A stretch of 64,000 bases of DNA. Source: Algoriphagus sp. GTDB lineage: Bacteria; Bacteroidota; Bacteroidia; Cytophagales; Cyclobacteriaceae. Location: positions 1-64,000 of the forward strand of contig NZ_JABXIN010000023.1 of NCBI RefSeq assembly GCF_013373065.1. The letters run 5' to 3'. Below the pieces are notes generated by a model that saw only the letters and a program-made list of their open reading frames with translations, did not search any database and had not been told where the DNA came from. Position 1 is the first letter of the stretch, and the number at the start of each line of letters is the position of its first letter. Positions 53,078 through 62,901 of the stretch are shown here, one piece after another. Made by a program: the position numbers and the translations under genes.

Positions 53078-55659
53078 CACCAGTTGATTTGTGAAATAAC
53101 CAATGCCAAGGTTGCCAATCCGGTAGTAATTCCGACTACATCCCCCAAACGAAGAGGAAGTTTCGGCCCTTTGGTAGGAACAATTACCTCAGCCCCTGGC
53201 TCAACGTTTGGATAATTCCGGATTCCCAAAAAGCCTTTGGTTCGCTTCACCGCTCCATTAGCATAGACCACATAGGTCTGCTTTCGATTGGCCCGTCTTT
53301 CAAAGCCTCCAGCTCCATTGATGTAATGCTTCAGGCTTCGGCCGCTTTCAAATCGAAGGGTAGTCGGATAAACTACATCACCACGCATCCGAACGGTCTG
53401 TAGCAACTTGGGAACAGAAAGAATATCTCCCTCCTCCAAAATCAAATCATCTTCAGACCCTGGATTTTTCAATATAGCTTCCAAATCAATCGCCACAGCT
53501 TCCGTCTCTTTTATCTTGACTGCAAAGCCAGGCGTTTCAGAAGCAATTTGATCCAAAGATTCCTTTTTCGTTTTTGCAATCAGGGTATCAACAGGATTTT
53601 CTTCTACGGACAAGTCGGAGAATAAACGTCGCAACAATTCCTCCTGAGCCTCAGAATTGTTAGGGTCCTCAAGAAGTCGCAAACGCAGAGACTCTAAATT
53701 GCGCCGTCTTCGAATCTGTTCGGATTCTGTATTGAAAAATTCTGTTCTTCTGATTAAAGTAGCTCCTTTAGCATAGGCAAATTGGTTGAGGCCTCCTGCT
53801 CGTTTTACCAAACCCGAAATACGTTCATCCGCACTTTGAATAGCGAAGATTCCCGGAGAAAAGACCTGACCTTCTACCGCCACAAGTTTTTGCATGGTAA
53901 AGGCAGCTTTCTTTCGCACAATGACCTGATCAAATGGCTGTAGGGTTTGTGGAGTACCAACAGGAGATAAATCTGGATTTACCTTTATCGGAATAATATC
54001 GGAAAGTGTCCCCAAATCGGAATCCTCCAATCTTCGGGCTATTTCAATATCATTGGGATTGGCAGATTCCTCGAGCCCTCCAGCTAGAATCAACAATTCT
54101 TCAACCGTCATGGACTCGGAATAAGGATAAACCCCAGGCTTCATCACTTCACCCAAAACCTGCACATATTGCTCTGTTTGAATATCATAAATGCTGGAAA
54201 TCCGAACGACATCCTCTCTTTGCAAAACAATATCCGGAGCCGTTCCATTAAGAATTTCACCCAAATTGACTTGAATCATTTCGGTACTCAAGTCACTTTT
54301 CGTCCGTAATATGCTGGCCTGCTCCAAGTAAGCATCTCCTCGCAATCCTTCTGCATTTTTTACCAGTTGGGAAAGGGTAAGCCCCTCTGATAAGGCAAAT
54401 GTTCCAGCTCGGTAAACCGCCCCTTTGATTTGTACCCGATTGCTGTAACGATCCAATATTTTTCCTACGCTAACCTGATCTCCTCCCTGCAGAAGGAACA
54501 TACCAAATTGATTTTGGTACACATCGGAAACTGCCCGCTGATTTTCACTAATTCGAGAAATATTTACCCTGTTTCGGAAAGCTTCATCAGTAAATCCTCC
54601 GGCATAGCGAAGTAGGTCACCCATCGTTTCCCCTTCCTTCATTTCAAAAATCATCGGACGCTTTACCTCTCCAGAAATTGCCACACGGGAAAGGTAAGGC
54701 GTTACTAAAATTACATCTTGATCCTGAAGCTGCAGGTCCAAACTAGCGGTACCATCAATCAAGAGGTCATAGACATCTACTTCAGCCAGTTGGCGATTAT
54801 TTCTCACCACTTTTATTTTCCGCATGGTTCCATTTTCATTAGGACCACCTGCTGCATAAAGGGCATTAAATACGGTTGAAAAAGCACTCAGGGTAAACGT
54901 TCCGGGTAAGCGAACTTCACCCAAAATATGGACTTTAATGGTTCGAATATTTCCCAAGGTCACTTGCAAAAAAGTCGTAGGGTTTGATCCTAGCAATCCT
55001 GAATAATACCTGCCTACTCGATTCTTAATGATGGCTGTTGCCTCTTCGATGGTTTTTCCGGAAACGGCCACCGGACCAATATTATCCAAAATAACGAAAC
55101 CGTCCGGATTAACCGTAGCTTCATAATACTGCTCCGATTCACCATAGATATCTACATAAACCATATCTCCTGAACCCAAAACATAATTTTTGGGTGTGGC
55201 TTGGTTGAGGCTTGGCTCAAAGCTCAAGCGCCTGTTTTTTTGATAAAAAAGGCCGCTTCCAAAAATATTGGACTGATCATCCGAATCAATCACTTCCTGG
55301 GGTCGGTAAATTCCTTGGGTAATGTCGTTAATATCCACTTGCATGCGAGGGTTCCTTCGAGATGCATTTGAGGAACGACTACTCGACCCCGTCATATCTA
55401 ATTCTTCCAATCTCCGCCGCAATTTCTCTACTTCTATGGAAGACATTCCTCGTGCCTCGGCCATTTGCAAAAACTCAAAAGTAGAAAGTCCTGCTTCATT
55501 GGCCCTTCGAATCAATTCTTGAATCTGCTGATCCGAAAGCTCATCGACTTGGATGGTGCGAATGTCCAGATTTTCCTGTGCTGAAAGAGGTGTATGTGTC
55601 CCAAAAAACAAAAGGGCAACAAGCAGGAAAAAATAAGGAATGCGTAAAGTTATTTTCAT
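53077..55659 (-). CDS. SLBB-domain polysaccharide export protein (Wza-like)
   Basis: About 860 residues from the ATG at 55659; an earlier in-frame ATG (55692) would put extra residues before a clear signal peptide. The mature part holds the poly-export domain (NYVLGSGDMVYVDIYGESEQ) and about six SLBB repeats, including VHILGEVRLPGTFTLS, VAISGEVKRPMIFEM, VQIKGAVYRAGTFALS, VQVLGEVMKPGVYPYS and VAVEGQVFSPGIFAI. It should form the outer-membrane or periplasmic export channel. The length is on the high side for Wza-like proteins, as is common for Bacteroidota. Confidence 0.9.
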   Translation of the reverse strand: MKITLRIPYFFLLVALLFFGTHTPLSAQENLDIRTIQVDELSDQQIQELIRRANEAGLSTFEFLQMAEARGMSSIEVEKLRRRLEELDMTGSSSRSSNASRRNPRMQVDINDITQGIYRPQEVIDSDDQSNIFGSGLFYQKNRRLSFEPSLNQATPKNYVLGSGDMVYVDIYGESEQYYEATVNPDGFVILDNIGPVAVSGKTIEEATAIIKNRVGRYYSGLLGSNPTTFLQVTLGNIRTIKVHILGEVRLPGTFTLSAFSTVFNALYAAGGPNENGTMRKIKVVRNNRQLAEVDVYDLLIDGTASLDLQLQDQDVILVTPYLSRVAISGEVKRPMIFEMKEGETMGDLLRYAGGFTDEAFRNRVNISRISENQRAVSDVYQNQFGMFLLQGGDQVSVGKILDRYSNRVQIKGAVYRAGTFALSEGLTLSQLVKNAEGLRGDAYLEQASILRTKSDLSTEMIQVNLGEILNGTAPDIVLQREDVVRISSIYDIQTEQYVQVLGEVMKPGVYPYSESMTVEELLILAGGLEESANPNDIEIARRLEDSDLGTLSDIIPIKVNPDLSPVGTPQTLQPFDQVIVRKKAAFTMQKLVAVEGQVFSPGIFAIQSADERISGLVKRAGGLNQFAYAKGATLIRRTEFFNTESEQIRRRRNLESLRLRLLEDPNNSEAQEELLRRLFSDLSVEENPVDTLIAKTKKESLDQIASETPGFAVKIKETEAVAIDLEAILKNPGSEDDLILEEGDILSVPKLLQTVRMRGDVVYPTTLRFESGRSLKHYINGAGGFERRANRKQTYVVYANGAVKRTKGFLGIRNYPNVEPGAEVIVPTKGPKLPLRLGDVVGITTGLATLALVISQINW

Positions 55660-55773
55660 GTGAAAATTCCGACCTGGGTGAAATTCAAGCAAATATGCGA
55701 CTTAAAAATCCATGAATTTCCTCTTTAAACCAAAAATAGTTCCAAAAAGCTGTTGATTCATGGCTTCCTTGCC

Positions 55774-56778
55774 TTACTCCGTACAGTTTTTACAAATTTC
55801 AATTTGGCTTCGATCCAGAAGCAACTGGCTTCGAAAAACCTGATAGGAGTCTGATTTCCAAATTTGTTCAAGGGATTCTGATGCGAATGTCCCCATCACA
55901 TGCCGGGCATCTTTGTCAAAGCAACATGGCACCACTTTTCCATCCCAAGTGACCACTGCCCCCTGCCACATCCGCCAGCATTTGTTTTCAATCTTCTTCT
56001 TCAATTTCCATTTTCCATTTCCATCCGGGACATATCTCGAATAACCCAAGTCAGAAGGAATCAACTCTGATCCATTTTCAAAATCGTAGATTTGGGTGGT
56101 TTTCAACTGCAATTCATCCACACACATTTTTTTTGCCCAGTCTTTTAATGCAGGAATTTGATGTTCATTTTGCCCAGTCACTAAAAACTGTAGAACCACT
56201 CTAGGAAAATTCTGACCGGACTCTCTTCTTCTCTTAAGCAACAGTTTCAATCCTTCCTCCACTTTGGAAAGCTTACCACCTACACGGTATTGTTCATAAA
56301 CTTCTTGGGTAATTCCATCCATGGAAACGATCAGCTGGCGAAGACCACTTTTAAGGAGGCTAGCAACTCGTTTTTCATCTAAATAATGAGCATTGGTGGA
56401 AGTGGATGTGAAAATTCCCTGGGAATTTGCGAAAGAAACCAATTCCAAAAATTGAGGATTGAGAAAGGGTTCGCCTTGAAAGTATAAATGAAGCCAAGTT
56501 AACCGGTCCTTTACCTGATGAATAACCGATTGGAAAAGTTCGGGTTGGAGCATTCCGATGGGACGCGTAAATGATCGAAGACCTGAGGGACACTCGGGAC
56601 ATCGTAAATTGCAACTTGTGGTTGGCTCAATACTAAGCGTGGTTGGCTTCCCCCACATGATGGGCTTTTTTAAAATACGGCTTAGTTGAAAAGAGGAGGC
56701 CAAGAGGAAAATATTCCAAAGCTTGGCCCAAGTGAGAAGTCGAAAAAAGGCAGCTGCAGTTAAAATTTGGTTTTTCAC
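55774..56778 (-). CDS. Radical SAM/SPASM domain protein
   Basis: 334 residues. The radical SAM site is CNLRCPEC (CxxxCxxC, around residue 56), followed by a typical TIM-barrel (LYFQGEPFLNP, STSTNAHYLDEK, VSMDGITQEVYEQYR). A C-terminal SPASM-like region with several cysteines follows (CWRMWQGAVVTWDGKVVPCC, CKNCTE) that should hold auxiliary [4Fe-4S] clusters. SPASM proteins modify peptides or sugars. It lies between the export gene and gldB; its substrate is unknown. It has its own promoter. Confidence 0.85.
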   Translation of the reverse strand: MKNQILTAAAFFRLLTWAKLWNIFLLASSFQLSRILKKPIMWGKPTTLSIEPTTSCNLRCPECPSGLRSFTRPIGMLQPELFQSVIHQVKDRLTWLHLYFQGEPFLNPQFLELVSFANSQGIFTSTSTNAHYLDEKRVASLLKSGLRQLIVSMDGITQEVYEQYRVGGKLSKVEEGLKLLLKRRRESGQNFPRVVLQFLVTGQNEHQIPALKDWAKKMCVDELQLKTTQIYDFENGSELIPSDLGYSRYVPDGNGKWKLKKKIENKCWRMWQGAVVTWDGKVVPCCFDKDARHVMGTFASESLEQIWKSDSYQVFRSQLLLDRSQIEICKNCTE

Positions 56779-56890
56779 AGTAGAAAATAAATCATTCTCA
56801 TACGAAGACCCAAAGGTATACTTAAAAGTACATCAATACGTTCCTTTGAAAAAGCCTGAATTCCTTACTTTTGAACCAAAATTTCCTACT

Positions 56891-57895
56891 ATGAACAAAC
56901 TATCACTCCTTGGAATCGGATGTGCGCTCTTACTTTTTTTTTCCTGCGGGAGTAGAAAGGAAACCTGCGAATTGGATTCGGACATTCTTTCACAGGATTT
57001 AGATCTAGAAGTGGTTCGTTTAGAACAGGAGTTTTTTGATGCAGAGACACAAGAAGACTTTCAATATCTTCTGGAAAAATATCCGGAGTTCACGAAAATC
57101 TACCTGCAGGCTGACCTTTACAATTCCATAGACTCGTTGACCTCAGATTTGCTGGAAATCCATCAAGATTCAGCCATGCAAGTATTGAATGATTCCGTCC
57201 AGACTGTTTATCAGGATTTTTCAGATGTAGAAGAGGAACTGAAAAATGCCTTTAAATACATCCGGCACTATTTTCCAGACTTCCAGGTTCCGAAAGTCTA
57301 CACTTTTGTTTCAGGGTTCAATTCTGATTTGGTTGTGACCGAAGAGTTGATTGTCATCGGTTTGGATTATTTCTTACCAGCCAGCCATTCTTTTCAACCT
57401 GAATTACCACGCTACATGGCGGAGCGCTATGAGAAAGCCTACATCGTACCGATGATCGTAACTGCTATTTCTTCAAGATATAACCAAACAAAACCGGCTG
57501 ATAATACCATGTTGGCGGAAATGATTTATTATGGGAAATCCTATCATTTCACGAAGGCCATTCTTCCATGCACCTCGGATCAGTTCATTATTGGCTACAC
57601 GCCAAATCAAATTGCCGAGTCCTTTGCCAATGAGGAATACATTTGGGCACATTTTGTTGAGAATGAGTTGCTCTATGAAACCAATCCTTTTGAGATTCGG
57701 AAATACATGGGAGAGGCGCCCTTCACGGATGCGATTAGTACTGTAGCCCCGGGAAGATTGGGCCGCTGGCTGGGCTGGAATATCGTGGATGATTACGTAT
57801 TTAACCAGGAAGTCACCTTACCGGAATTGATGCAAAACAAAAACGCGGAGGAGATTTTCAGGCAGTCAGGATATAGACCTCGTCCCCCTGCATAG
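56891..57895 (+). CDS. gldB: Gliding motility lipoprotein GldB
   Basis: 334 residues from the ATG at 56891. The frame is open from 56723, but the earlier part overlaps the radical SAM gene and lacks a signal peptide. The signal peptide ends in LFFSC (lipobox Cys19). The remainder matches GldB in order: RLEQEFFDAETQEDFQYLL, YIRHYFPDFQVPKVYTFVSG, IGLDYFLPAS, MIYYGKSYHFTKAILP and GRWLGWNIVDDYV. GldB is needed for gliding in Bacteroidota that have it, though its exact role is not known. Its 3' end overlaps the convergent glycosyltransferase gene by 38 bases. Confidence 0.9.
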   Translation: MNKLSLLGIGCALLLFFSCGSRKETCELDSDILSQDLDLEVVRLEQEFFDAETQEDFQYLLEKYPEFTKIYLQADLYNSIDSLTSDLLEIHQDSAMQVLNDSVQTVYQDFSDVEEELKNAFKYIRHYFPDFQVPKVYTFVSGFNSDLVVTEELIVIGLDYFLPASHSFQPELPRYMAERYEKAYIVPMIVTAISSRYNQTKPADNTMLAEMIYYGKSYHFTKAILPCTSDQFIIGYTPNQIAESFANEEYIWAHFVENELLYETNPFEIRKYMGEAPFTDAISTVAPGRLGRWLGWNIVDDYVFNQEVTLPELMQNKNAEEIFRQSGYRPRPPA

Positions 57896-59081
57896 GCGGG
57901 TTTTTATCCGGTTGAATTATTGCCAAAAGGCGTTGAACCGCTAGTTCCTTGGTGAAATATTTCTCTGCCAGTAGTCGGGCATTTCCTTGCATTCGACGAA
58001 CTTGGTCCGGATGATTTTCCAACTTTTCCAATTCTTCAAAGCAGGAATTCAATTTACTCGGCAAACAGGACAAGCCTAGATTGTGCTGCTTTACCAACTG
58101 ATATACCCAGCCTTTGTGATTAACCAAAATCGCTTTTCCTGCTGCTAAGGCATCAAAAAATTTATTGGGACTGTTGGTCTTCAATACTGGCAAATGGGCA
58201 AAAGAAATCCAGGCAAAATCTGAAACTCCAAATAATTCATTCACTTTTTCCTTGGATCCAAATGGGATAAAATAAACCTGTTCTAGTCCTCTTTCATAGG
58301 CTGATTTCATCAGGGCTTCCCGATGACTCCCATCACCCATAATCAAAAATTGCCAAGGTTTTTGCTTCCTTTTAGCCAACTCCGCTAAATCCAATAACTC
58401 TTCGACTCCATTTACCTGTCCAAGAGCTCCCGTATAAGAAATGGTAAGTACATCTTTTAAGCCCCATTTTTTCAAACCTATCTTTGATTTTTCCTGAGGA
58501 TAAAAGCGGTCCAAATCAGAAAAATTAGGGATGATACTCAATGATTTTTGAGGAGAAACCTGCTTGATATGTTGAGCTATACCAGGTGAAAGCGCGACCA
58601 AGGAAAGCGCTTGGTCATAAATTTTCTTTTCCAGTTTTCGAAGCAATCGAATCAGGATAGGGTTTTTAATCGCTCCTACCTGGATTGGTGCTTCCGGCCA
58701 AATATCCCGGATTTCAAATATGTAGGGAATTGCTAAACGTTTCTTTGCCCATAGGCCTATTAATCCCGTCGTCAAGGGTGTTGAACTGACATACAAAAGG
58801 TCTGCACGACCGAGCTTTTTCAAGAGCCGGCGGGTTTTTAGAACAAAATCAAAAAAAGCACCAACCCTCCGAAGAAATCCAAATCGCTGCTCATAGGGTA
58901 CTGGCAAATAGTGAACCTTGAACCCATCGATCCATTTTTGATCATAATAGGGAATATTTTTCCCACTGATAACCTCCACTTGAATACCAGCTGCAGCCAA
59001 ACCTTTTGCCAAATGATAGGAACGAACAGCCCCTCCTTCTTCTGGGGTACGGAAATATTGGTGGATGTAGAAAACCCTCAT
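57858..59081 (-). CDS. Glycosyltransferase family 4 (WbuB-like)
   Basis: About 407 residues with the GT-B fold: MRVFYIHQYFRTPEEGGAVR at the start, PYIFEIRDIWPEAPIQVGAI, SIIPNFSDLDRFYPQ, LTISYTGALGQVNG, and a C-terminal NDP-sugar region (KFFDALAAGKAIL) with the EX7E-like segment. This profile fits WbuB-like fucosamine or related amino-sugar transferases; the donor is inferred only. The start at 59081 was chosen because it overlaps the asnB stop (ATGA). It is third in the nth-asnB-GT4 operon. Confidence 0.88.
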   Translation of the reverse strand: MRVFYIHQYFRTPEEGGAVRSYHLAKGLAAAGIQVEVISGKNIPYYDQKWIDGFKVHYLPVPYEQRFGFLRRVGAFFDFVLKTRRLLKKLGRADLLYVSSTPLTTGLIGLWAKKRLAIPYIFEIRDIWPEAPIQVGAIKNPILIRLLRKLEKKIYDQALSLVALSPGIAQHIKQVSPQKSLSIIPNFSDLDRFYPQEKSKIGLKKWGLKDVLTISYTGALGQVNGVEELLDLAELAKRKQKPWQFLIMGDGSHREALMKSAYERGLEQVYFIPFGSKEKVNELFGVSDFAWISFAHLPVLKTNSPNKFFDALAAGKAILVNHKGWVYQLVKQHNLGLSCLPSKLNSCFEELEKLENHPDQVRRMQGNARLLAEKYFTKELAVQRLLAIIQPDKNPPMQGDEVYILTA

Positions 59082-60853
59082 GCTTTTTGCAATTTCAGCC
59101 ACTCTGCCAATAAAAAGAAATTATAAATCGTCAAAAAGTGGGTCTTAACATAGTCCCCTGGCTTAGAAAGAATCACTTTGGTAGTTTCGGGTAGTTCTTT
59201 TTGATAGGTTCGTTCAAACTCCTGCACCGTTGAAAAGATCCAATTTGAAAACTCGCTGGTTTCACTAAGCCATTCCAAAAGAGGGAGTCCAAAGCCCAAT
59301 TTTTTCCGATCTGCTACCCACCCCAATTCTAAATCCTGAAGACTTTGTCGAATCCATTTTTTTCCAATTAAGTCCTCCTCATTCTCTATTTGCTCCCAAA
59401 AATTCAACATCCCCTGATCCAAGTAAGGTGACCTCCCTTCCACACCATGAGCCATCAAGGCATTATCCTGAATTTTCAGTATATCCTGGACTAAATAGAT
59501 TTGCCGATCAAAGTCCAACATCTGCTTATAGAGTGGTAATTTCTTTCGAAAAACCCGTTCATAGTCCTCAAATAAATCTGAAGAAAGGGTTTCCAAAGCG
59601 GAGAAATTCAAAAATGTCTTTCGAGGGTCAGGATCAATTCCTGAGAAAAACTTGATCCAGTTTCTACCAAAAGGTAGTTTCCCAACAAAACTTGGCAATT
59701 GAAGTAAAAGTCCCCTATTGTTCAGATAGGTATGAAAAGCTTGATGTCGTTGATAGCCTCCCCAAAGTTCATCCGCACCAGCTCCAGAAATCAGAACCTT
59801 CACGGATTCCTTGGCTTTTTTCCCGATCAACCAAATCAAAAAGCTAGCAGAATCTCCTACAGGATAATCCAGATTCTGAAGGTATTCGTTCCAATTTTCC
59901 CGAAAGACGCTTTGGTTCACTTCTACCGATTGTTGTTCAAAAGGAAGCTTTTTATGAAGCTTTTTTACAGCTAGGGCATCATCGTATTTCTTTTGAACTC
60001 CCTTTTCAAATTGTGCTGTGAAAGCAGGTAAGGGAACTCCCGTCTCATAATACCAAAGAGCATACAACAGGGTACTATCTGATCCACCGCTGAGAAGCAT
60101 TCCCAAAGGGACATCTGCATGAAATTGATGCAGAACAGCATCTTTGAGCAGTTCTAAAAACCGATTTTGGTTCTTTTCTTTTTCAGGTTGTTTATTTTTC
60201 GGAATATCATCCCATCGAAAAGCAGACTGATCGCGAATAAGGCTAAATCGAGCTGGTTTCCATTCTTTAACTCCTTTGAAAAAAGTCTTGCCGGGCTGAG
60301 GGGTACGGAGGTAATGAAAATATTCCACCTGCACCATATCCACAGAAGATCCCAACAATTTGGCGATGCCTCTACTCTCAGAGGAAAGAATCAGTGAATC
60401 ATGCGTTTGATGATAATACAGCGGTTTTTCACCGTTCCTATCTCGCGCAACTAAAATATTTTGGGCAGACAAATCGACAAAAACCAATGCAAATATGCCC
60501 TGAAGTTTCTCCAATCCTGCTGTTCCAAATATTTTGAGCCAATGAAGTAAGACTTCTGTATCAGATCGGGTAAAAAATTCAACTCCCATCTTTAGGAGCA
60601 AGTTGCGGAGGTCCTGATAGTTATAGATTTCTCCATTCCAGATAAGAAGTTGATTCCCATCCGGTAACCAAAATGGTTGGTCCGCCTCAGGGCCTGGATG
60701 AAGGATTTTTAGACGATTTACCCCAATCCAAATCCCAGGCCAAGGACTTAACTTGCTCTCTTGATCTGGACCACGGTGTTTAGCACTGTCCATTAGGACA
60801 TTCAAGGCCTCTTCATTAGCTCCCTTTCCCCAAACAACGTGGATTCCACACAT
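59078..60853 (-). CDS. asnB: Asparagine synthetase (glutamine-hydrolysing), polysaccharide-locus type
   Basis: 591 residues. The mature N-terminal nucleophile Cys2 follows the start Met (MCGIHVVWG). Also present are NGEIYNYQDLR, SDTEVLLHWL, the ATP pyrophosphate loop LSGGSDSTLLYALW (about residues 255-268) and GAGADELWGGYQRH. AsnB-type enzymes in polysaccharide loci may amidate sugar carboxylates instead of aspartate; the neighbouring GT4 gene supports that idea, which is inference. It overlaps nth by one base and GT4 by four, so the three genes form an operon. Confidence 0.9.
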   Translation of the reverse strand: MCGIHVVWGKGANEEALNVLMDSAKHRGPDQESKLSPWPGIWIGVNRLKILHPGPEADQPFWLPDGNQLLIWNGEIYNYQDLRNLLLKMGVEFFTRSDTEVLLHWLKIFGTAGLEKLQGIFALVFVDLSAQNILVARDRNGEKPLYYHQTHDSLILSSESRGIAKLLGSSVDMVQVEYFHYLRTPQPGKTFFKGVKEWKPARFSLIRDQSAFRWDDIPKNKQPEKEKNQNRFLELLKDAVLHQFHADVPLGMLLSGGSDSTLLYALWYYETGVPLPAFTAQFEKGVQKKYDDALAVKKLHKKLPFEQQSVEVNQSVFRENWNEYLQNLDYPVGDSASFLIWLIGKKAKESVKVLISGAGADELWGGYQRHQAFHTYLNNRGLLLQLPSFVGKLPFGRNWIKFFSGIDPDPRKTFLNFSALETLSSDLFEDYERVFRKKLPLYKQMLDFDRQIYLVQDILKIQDNALMAHGVEGRSPYLDQGMLNFWEQIENEEDLIGKKWIRQSLQDLELGWVADRKKLGFGLPLLEWLSETSEFSNWIFSTVQEFERTYQKELPETTKVILSKPGDYVKTHFLTIYNFFLLAEWLKLQKA

Positions 60854-61524
60854 TAACTATTGGATTTTTTGACTGGTTTCAGACCATGTAGTTTTTCATA
60901 GTACCGACAGAAATTTGTAATCGGACATTCTTCACATTTAGGTTTACGTGCAAGGCAGGTATAGCGACCATGCAAAATCAACCAATGATGCGCTTGATGG
61001 ATATATTTATCAGGAATATTTTTTACCAATTGTTTTTCAACTTCCAAGGGGGTTTTTGCCGACATAGGTACCAAACCCAAACGTTTGGAAACACGAAAAA
61101 CATGGGTGTCCACCGCCATATTCGGTTGCTGCCAAACCACAGAAGTAATAACATTGGCTGTTTTTCGACCCACACCGGGAAGTTTAATAAGTTCTGCCAC
61201 TGTATCAGGAACTTCAGAATTAAATTCCTCTACCAGCATTTTTCCCAAGCCCAGCAAATGCTTGGTTTTATTATTCGGGTAGGAAACTGTTTTGATGTAG
61301 GGAAACAGCTCGTCAAAATTTGAAGCGGCCAAATGTTCCGGTGTTGGAAAATCCCGAAATAAAGCCGGTGTGACCAAATTAATCCGTTTGTCTGTACATT
61401 GGGCAGAAAGGACTACAGCAATCAATAGCTGAAAAGGATTCTCATATTCCAGTTCCGTTTCAGCCACAGGCATATGATGTGAGAAGTAATCGATAAAGGC
61501 TTGATACCGCTCTTTTTTAAGCAT
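60853..61524 (-). CDS. nth: Endonuclease III
   Basis: 223 residues, the usual size. The helix-hairpin-helix motif LPGVGRKTANVI holds the catalytic Lys, AVDTHVFRVSKRLG gives the catalytic Asp, and the C-terminal iron-sulfur signature is CLARKPKCEECPITNFC (Cys-X6-Cys-X2-Cys-X5-Cys). It is a cytoplasmic DNA glycosylase/AP lyase that removes oxidised pyrimidines. It heads the operon with asnB and GT4, so this housekeeping repair gene is transcribed with sugar genes. Confidence 0.95.
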   Translation of the reverse strand: MLKKERYQAFIDYFSHHMPVAETELEYENPFQLLIAVVLSAQCTDKRINLVTPALFRDFPTPEHLAASNFDELFPYIKTVSYPNNKTKHLLGLGKMLVEEFNSEVPDTVAELIKLPGVGRKTANVITSVVWQQPNMAVDTHVFRVSKRLGLVPMSAKTPLEVEKQLVKNIPDKYIHQAHHWLILHGRYTCLARKPKCEECPITNFCRYYEKLHGLKPVKKSNS

Positions 61525-61621
61525 TGATTTTAAACTTGGATTGGGGGATTAAGATAATTAATATTAAAGTATTCAACGGATGAAAATTGAAAAATTAGTC
61601 CTTTAAAAGTCAACCTATCTC

Positions 61622-62758
61622 ATGAGAAAATCCCTGTCCTTTAGTTGCTTTTTCCTGGCCCTATTAAGCTTTCAAAACCTTCAATCCCAAACCAGACCCC
61701 GGGATTTAGGGGTGCCATTTGGGGTTCTATCTACCGGAAAATTAAATTCGATCACGGATGTAAATGGGGTAACCGTGGGACATTTTACAAAAGTCGAAGG
61801 GGATGCTATTCGTACCGGGGTGACCGCCATCTTAGCCCATGATGGAAATATTTTTCAGGAAAAAGTGCCTGCTGCCATTTATGTAGGAAATGGTTTTGGA
61901 AAACTTGCTGGAATCACGCAGGTACAAGAACTGGGACTGCTGGAAAGTCCCATTATTCTTACCAATACCTTATCGGTAGCGGCAGGAATCGAAGGAACTG
62001 TTCGGTATACTCTTGAGCAATCAGGAAATGAATCCGTTCAATCCGTCAATGCAGTAGTGGGCGAAACCAATGATGGCTTTCTAAATGACATTCGAGGCAT
62101 GCATATTTCACCCGAAGAGGTGATTACAGCCATTGAATCTGCTCAAGGCGGTCCTGTTCAGGAAGGGAATGTGGGTGCTGGAACCGGAACCATTGCTTTT
62201 GGATGGAAAGGAGGAATTGGTACCGCTTCCAGAAAACTCCCCGAATCGCTTGGGGGATATACCGTAGGCGTGTTGGTACAAAGTAATTTCGGTGGAAACC
62301 TTCAAATCGGAGGCGTCCCTGTTGGAGAAAAATTAGAAAAATATCCTTTTCGAAATGCCATTGAAAAGGCTGATGGAAGTTGCATGATTATAATAGCTAC
62401 AGACGCTCCGGTCCTTTCCCGAAATTTGGAACGGATAGCGAAACGGGCTATGATGGGATTGGCGAAAACAGGAGGCATCGCTTCAAATGGCTCTGGAGAT
62501 TATGTGATTGCCTTTTCGACAGCAGCAAACCTTCGATCAGCCTATGTTGCGGAATCGGGAGAATTGGAACAAGTGGAAATTCTACGTAATGATGACATGA
62601 GCCCCCTTTTCATGGCGGTCATAGAGGCAACAGAGGAAGCAATCATCAACTCTCTTTTTGCTGCAGAGACAATGGAAGGAAAAGAAGGTAGAGTCGTGGA
62701 AGCCTTGCCCAAAGAACAGGTACTAAAATGGATCCACGAAAGAACCAGCTCCAATTAA
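61622..62758 (+). CDS. P1/S58-family aminopeptidase (DmpA-like)
   Basis: 378 residues with a signal peptide (about residues 1-22). The S58/P1 fold is clear: RPRDLGVPFGVLSTGKLNSI and GVTVGHF near the start, LTNTLSVAAGIEGTVRYTL, VVGETNDGFLNDIRG, then GGIASNGSGDYVIAFST, in which a conserved Gly-Ser is the expected autocleavage site that frees the N-terminal Ser nucleophile. It probably releases N-terminal D- or L-amino acids from peptides in the periplasm. Single gene divergent from nth. Confidence 0.9.
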   Translation: MRKSLSFSCFFLALLSFQNLQSQTRPRDLGVPFGVLSTGKLNSITDVNGVTVGHFTKVEGDAIRTGVTAILAHDGNIFQEKVPAAIYVGNGFGKLAGITQVQELGLLESPIILTNTLSVAAGIEGTVRYTLEQSGNESVQSVNAVVGETNDGFLNDIRGMHISPEEVITAIESAQGGPVQEGNVGAGTGTIAFGWKGGIGTASRKLPESLGGYTVGVLVQSNFGGNLQIGGVPVGEKLEKYPFRNAIEKADGSCMIIIATDAPVLSRNLERIAKRAMMGLAKTGGIASNGSGDYVIAFSTAANLRSAYVAESGELEQVEILRNDDMSPLFMAVIEATEEAIINSLFAAETMEGKEGRVVEALPKEQVLKWIHERTSSN

Positions 62759-62901
62759 ATAATTCGGCCTCTGATTAAACTATCTTTTTGATTTGAGCCG
62801 ATTAATTGTTTTGAAAAACGAAGTTTTTTTCAGAACATGAATGTAATTACGCTTTAGGAGCCTTTCCCGTACTTAAACCCAATAACCCTTTTTATCCAAG
62901 G

